From Bacillota bacterium (GTDB taxonomy: Bacteria > Bacillota > Sulfobacillia > Sulfobacillales > Sulfobacillaceae): a stretch of 35,730 nt of DNA. Location: positions 1-35,730 of the forward strand of contig JAPNUR010000031.1 of NCBI GenBank assembly GCA_026627385.1, written 5' to 3'. The position numbers were made by a program, and so were the translations under genes. A model generated the notes under the pieces. That model did not search any database and was not told the DNA's origin. It saw only the letters and a list, made by a program, of their open reading frames with translations. Below, one piece after another: positions 33,446 through 35,730 of this stretch; within the stretch, counting starts at the first letter, position 1; every line of letters begins with the position of its first letter.

Positions 33446-33913
33446 ATGACGGAAAGGCGGGAGCGCGTGGAGAACAAATCCCGATGGCACAGTCAGGTTC
33501 GCTGGGCAGAATGTGACGCGGCGGGGATTATTTATCACGCCCGTGTCTTTGATTGGTTTTCCGAAGCACGCATTCAATGGCTACGCGACCATGATATGGA
33601 TTATTATGACGTGTGGCGCCCGCACGGTCTGGAGATGCTCGTGAAGGTTGCTGACGCGCATTTTCACCATAGCTTGCGGCCAGGTGATGTCATCGACCTT
33701 GACGTTGAGCTCGCATGGATTACCCCTACCCGGGCAAGTTTTTGTTACCGTGTATTGGCCCCTCATAACCCAACTCTCGCCGCCATTGAAGGGCATACAG
33801 AGCATTCCTTCGTGGTGGATGGCCGCGCTAAGCGTTTGGATCGGGTCTTTCCTGAGCTCTTTCGAGAATTTCAGCGCTGCGTTGGGGAATCCATAGACAA
33901 AGGTATGTTTTAG
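33446..33913 (+). CDS. 4HBT-family acyl-CoA thioesterase (YbgC-like)
   Basis: 155 residues of a hot-dog fold. The active-site segment VRWAECDAAGIIYHARVFDW contains the catalytic Asp of the 4-hydroxybenzoyl-CoA thioesterase family (DxxGIIY). The remainder has HHSLRPGDVIDLDVELAWIT and GHTEHSFVVDGRAKRL. It hydrolyses acyl-CoA thioesters; the acyl group is unknown. ATG 33446 has GAGG four bases upstream; a GTG at 33467 behind GGGAG is an alternative. It stands 60 bases before the P5C dehydrogenase and may share its transcript. Confidence 0.85.
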   Translation: MTERRERVENKSRWHSQVRWAECDAAGIIYHARVFDWFSEARIQWLRDHDMDYYDVWRPHGLEMLVKVADAHFHHSLRPGDVIDLDVELAWITPTRASFCYRVLAPHNPTLAAIEGHTEHSFVVDGRAKRLDRVFPELFREFQRCVGESIDKGMF

Positions 33914-33973
33914 GGCAATTCGGTTCAGTCTGTTTTTGAGGAATGCATGCGATGATGAAGGGCAGGGATAGCG

Positions 33974-35524
33974 ATGTCCGTTAGGCCGTATCAGCACGAA
34001 GCGGTTCTCGATTTTGGTCTTGCTGCCCATCGTGAGGCCATGCAGGCGGCGATTCGGGAAGTCAGGCTGCGCTTCAACCGTGATTATCCGTTGGTGGTGG
34101 GTGGCGAACGGATATTCACAAACGATGTGATTCGCTCGATTAACCCGAGTAATCCGGAAGAAGTCGTGGGGCGCGTGGCCAAGGCCACATCTGTCGAGAT
34201 CGATCGCGCATTGAAAGCCGGATGGCACGCATACCGAGCGTGGCGGCGGGTTCCCCCAGGTGAGCGGGCACGGGTGCTCTACCGGGCAGCAGCGATCATG
34301 CGCCGTCGCCGATTGGAATTGGATGCGTGGGAAATCCTCGAGGCAGGCAAACCCTGGGTTGAGGCGGACGCCGATGTGGCGGAGGCCATAGACTTTCTGG
34401 AGTATTACGCGCGTCAGATGGAACGTTTGGCGCAGCCAGTGGAGTTAACCCCGCTTGCGGATGAAGACGACGTGGCCTTTTATCAACCGCTCGGGGTGGG
34501 CGTCATTATCCCGCCGTGGAACTTTCCCCTGGCGATTTTGACGGGAATGGCTAGTGCAGCGGTGGTGGCTGGCAATGCTATCTTGCTCAAACCTGCAAGC
34601 CCTACCCCTGTGCTCGGCGCGCTCTTTGTGGAAATCATGGAAGCTGCGGGCCTCCCGCCTGGGGTTGTGAATTTTGTGCCGGGGGACGGAGGCGCCATTG
34701 GCGACTATCTTGTCCAACACCCGCTTACACGTTTTGTCAGCTTTACCGGATCCCGTGACGTGGGTTTACGCATTAATCGACTCGCGGCAGAGCCGCAGCC
34801 GGGGCAGCGCTGGATCAAGCGGGTTGTGGCCGAGATGGGGGGTAAAGATGCCATCATCGTGGACGAAACCGCGGATTTGGAAGCTGCGGCGGAAGGCATG
34901 GTGCAGTCAGCCTTTGGCTTTCAGGGTCAAAAATGTTCAGCATGTTCGCGTGCCATTGTAGTTGACGGCGTCTACGATGAGGTGCTCGGGCGCGTACGGG
35001 ACCTGACACAAGCGTTGCGCATTGGTCCGCCCGAGGATATGGCGCACCAAATGGGGCCGGTGATTGATCAAAAGGCGTTGGACAAAATTCTTGGGTATAT
35101 TGCCTGGGGAAAAGAGCATGCGACGCTGGTCACCGGGGGGCAGCGCCTGCCACAACCCGGTTATTTCTTGGAGCCCACGATTTTTTCAGGGGTGGCGCCC
35201 GGATCCAAAATCGAGCAAGAAGAAATTTTTGGACCGGTACTTGCCTTTATCCGCGTGGCTGATTTTGATGAGGCGCTGGTTGTAGCTAATGATACCGATT
35301 ATGGTCTGACGGGCTCGGTTTATTCGCGCGAGCGCGCTCGCATTCACCAGGCGTCCCTAGAATTCGAGGTCGGAAACCTTTACATCAACCGTCCGTGTAC
35401 CGGAGCGATTGTCGGCGCGCATCCGTTCGGAGGCTTTAACATGTCGGGCACAGACGCCAAGACAGGGAGCCCAGACTACTTATTGCAGTACATGCAGATG
35501 AAAGCGGTGGCGGAGCGGTTCTGA
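33974..35524 (+). CDS. L-glutamate gamma-semialdehyde (1-pyrroline-5-carboxylate) dehydrogenase
   Basis: 516 residues, the RocA/PruA length. The aldehyde dehydrogenase core is intact: IIPPWNFPLAIL, VSFTGSRDVGLRI, the catalytic base Glu287 in VVAEMGGKDAIIVDE and the nucleophile Cys321 in GFQGQKCSACSRA. The long N-terminus (about 40 residues before the NAD domain) and the ending INRPCTGAIVGAHPFGGFNM are typical of P5C dehydrogenases. It oxidises glutamate semialdehyde to glutamate in proline and arginine breakdown. No proline dehydrogenase is adjacent. The ribosome site AGGGATAG is modest. Confidence 0.93.
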   Translation: MSVRPYQHEAVLDFGLAAHREAMQAAIREVRLRFNRDYPLVVGGERIFTNDVIRSINPSNPEEVVGRVAKATSVEIDRALKAGWHAYRAWRRVPPGERARVLYRAAAIMRRRRLELDAWEILEAGKPWVEADADVAEAIDFLEYYARQMERLAQPVELTPLADEDDVAFYQPLGVGVIIPPWNFPLAILTGMASAAVVAGNAILLKPASPTPVLGALFVEIMEAAGLPPGVVNFVPGDGGAIGDYLVQHPLTRFVSFTGSRDVGLRINRLAAEPQPGQRWIKRVVAEMGGKDAIIVDETADLEAAAEGMVQSAFGFQGQKCSACSRAIVVDGVYDEVLGRVRDLTQALRIGPPEDMAHQMGPVIDQKALDKILGYIAWGKEHATLVTGGQRLPQPGYFLEPTIFSGVAPGSKIEQEEIFGPVLAFIRVADFDEALVVANDTDYGLTGSVYSRERARIHQASLEFEVGNLYINRPCTGAIVGAHPFGGFNMSGTDAKTGSPDYLLQYMQMKAVAERF

Positions 35525-35573
35525 GAGGATCGAAGGCTGCCTCAATTTAGTGGCGGCAGGCGACAAATTCCAC

Positions 35574-35602
35574 TTGCAAAACTCTGTCGTGGGTGATAAC
35601 AT
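35574..35602 (+). promoter_or_regulatory. promoter of probable rRNA operon
   Basis: TTGCAA (35574-35579) and TAACAT (35597-35602) are spaced by 17 bases. The 49 bases before it, after the dehydrogenase stop, hold nothing recognisable. Confidence 0.45.
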
Positions 35603-35615
35603 AACCGTTGCTGTT

Positions 35616-35668
35616 GCGGCGACGGCGTCTATGAGACGCCAACGAAGCCGCGTCGGTCCTTGAAAACT
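35616..35668 (+). promoter_or_regulatory. rRNA-leader-like boxB hairpin and boxA antitermination site
   Basis: A hairpin with a perfect inner stem GGCGTCT/AGACGCC (35624-35640, loop ATG) and outer stem GCGGC/GCCGC (35616-35620 with 35647-35651) is followed by GGTCCTTGAAAACT (35655-35668). The latter closely resembles the Firmicute rRNA boxA (TGTTCTTTGAAAACT) bound by NusB/S10. The order hairpin then boxA matches rRNA leaders. The remaining GC-rich bases to the window end would be 16S leader, and the 16S gene should start just outside. Confidence 0.55.
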
Positions 35669-35730
35669 ATATCATCCGGAAGGTGCGCGGGCCGCGAGGC
35701 AGGAAACGCGGAGACGCGAAGAGAGGCATG

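Overview
The window looks like chromosomal DNA of a spore-forming, thermoacidophilic-type Firmicute, most like Sulfobacillus or a relative. This rests on gene order and protein character; no search was run. The strongest pointers are the block tadA - tRNA - SRP RNA - dnaX - ybaB - recR - bofA, rpoE(delta)-pyrG, and BofA, a sporulation checkpoint protein found only in endospore formers.

Region 1-10.5 kb is an AT-richer accessory segment. It begins with a GNAT acetyltransferase gene broken by two frameshifts, one of them an exact 16-bp tandem duplication. Next come a minus-strand pair of very small ORFs below a Fur/PerR-like palindrome and about 350 bp without a recognisable gene. A complete sugar-uptake locus follows: a divergent DeoR regulator, a lipoprotein binding protein, a double ATPase, two permeases, a PfkB kinase and an FGGY kinase. 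It resembles RhaS/Lsr-type systems, but most of the autoinducer-2 contact residues are missing. After the last kinase, coding-like pieces in different frames suggest a decayed gene.

Region 10.5-14.1 kb holds a geranylgeranyl-reductase-type flavoprotein, a divergent phosphate-symporter-like MFS gene with one frameshift, and a soluble orphan histidine kinase.

Region 14.1-19.9 kb is the information-processing core: tRNA-Arg(CCU), tadA, two tRNA-Ser genes, SRP RNA, dnaX, ybaB, recR, a Trp-rich small protein, bofA and gltX.

Region 19.9-26.3 kb holds an atypical Nramp transporter with a small membrane protein, an RlmI-type methyltransferase, an A-type Fe-S carrier, and a MarR regulator divergent from a beta-oxidation operon (hydroxyacyl-CoA dehydrogenase, a free-standing dehydrogenase C-domain, enoyl-CoA hydratase). 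A small membrane protein follows, preceded on its own strand by a structured element with an intrinsic-terminator-like hairpin.

Region 26.5-32.7 kb holds a propeller lactonase, rpoE(delta)-pyrG, a DUF1540 protein, and a membrane-stress block of pspA-pspAA converging on htpX-pspAB.

Region 32.7-35.7 kb has an ISL3-type transposase relic, a tRNA-Gln/tRNA-Glu operon (the tRNA-Glu carries C33 in place of U33), a 4HBT thioesterase and a P5C dehydrogenase. The window ends in what looks like the promoter and boxB/boxA leader of an rRNA operon lying just beyond its edge.
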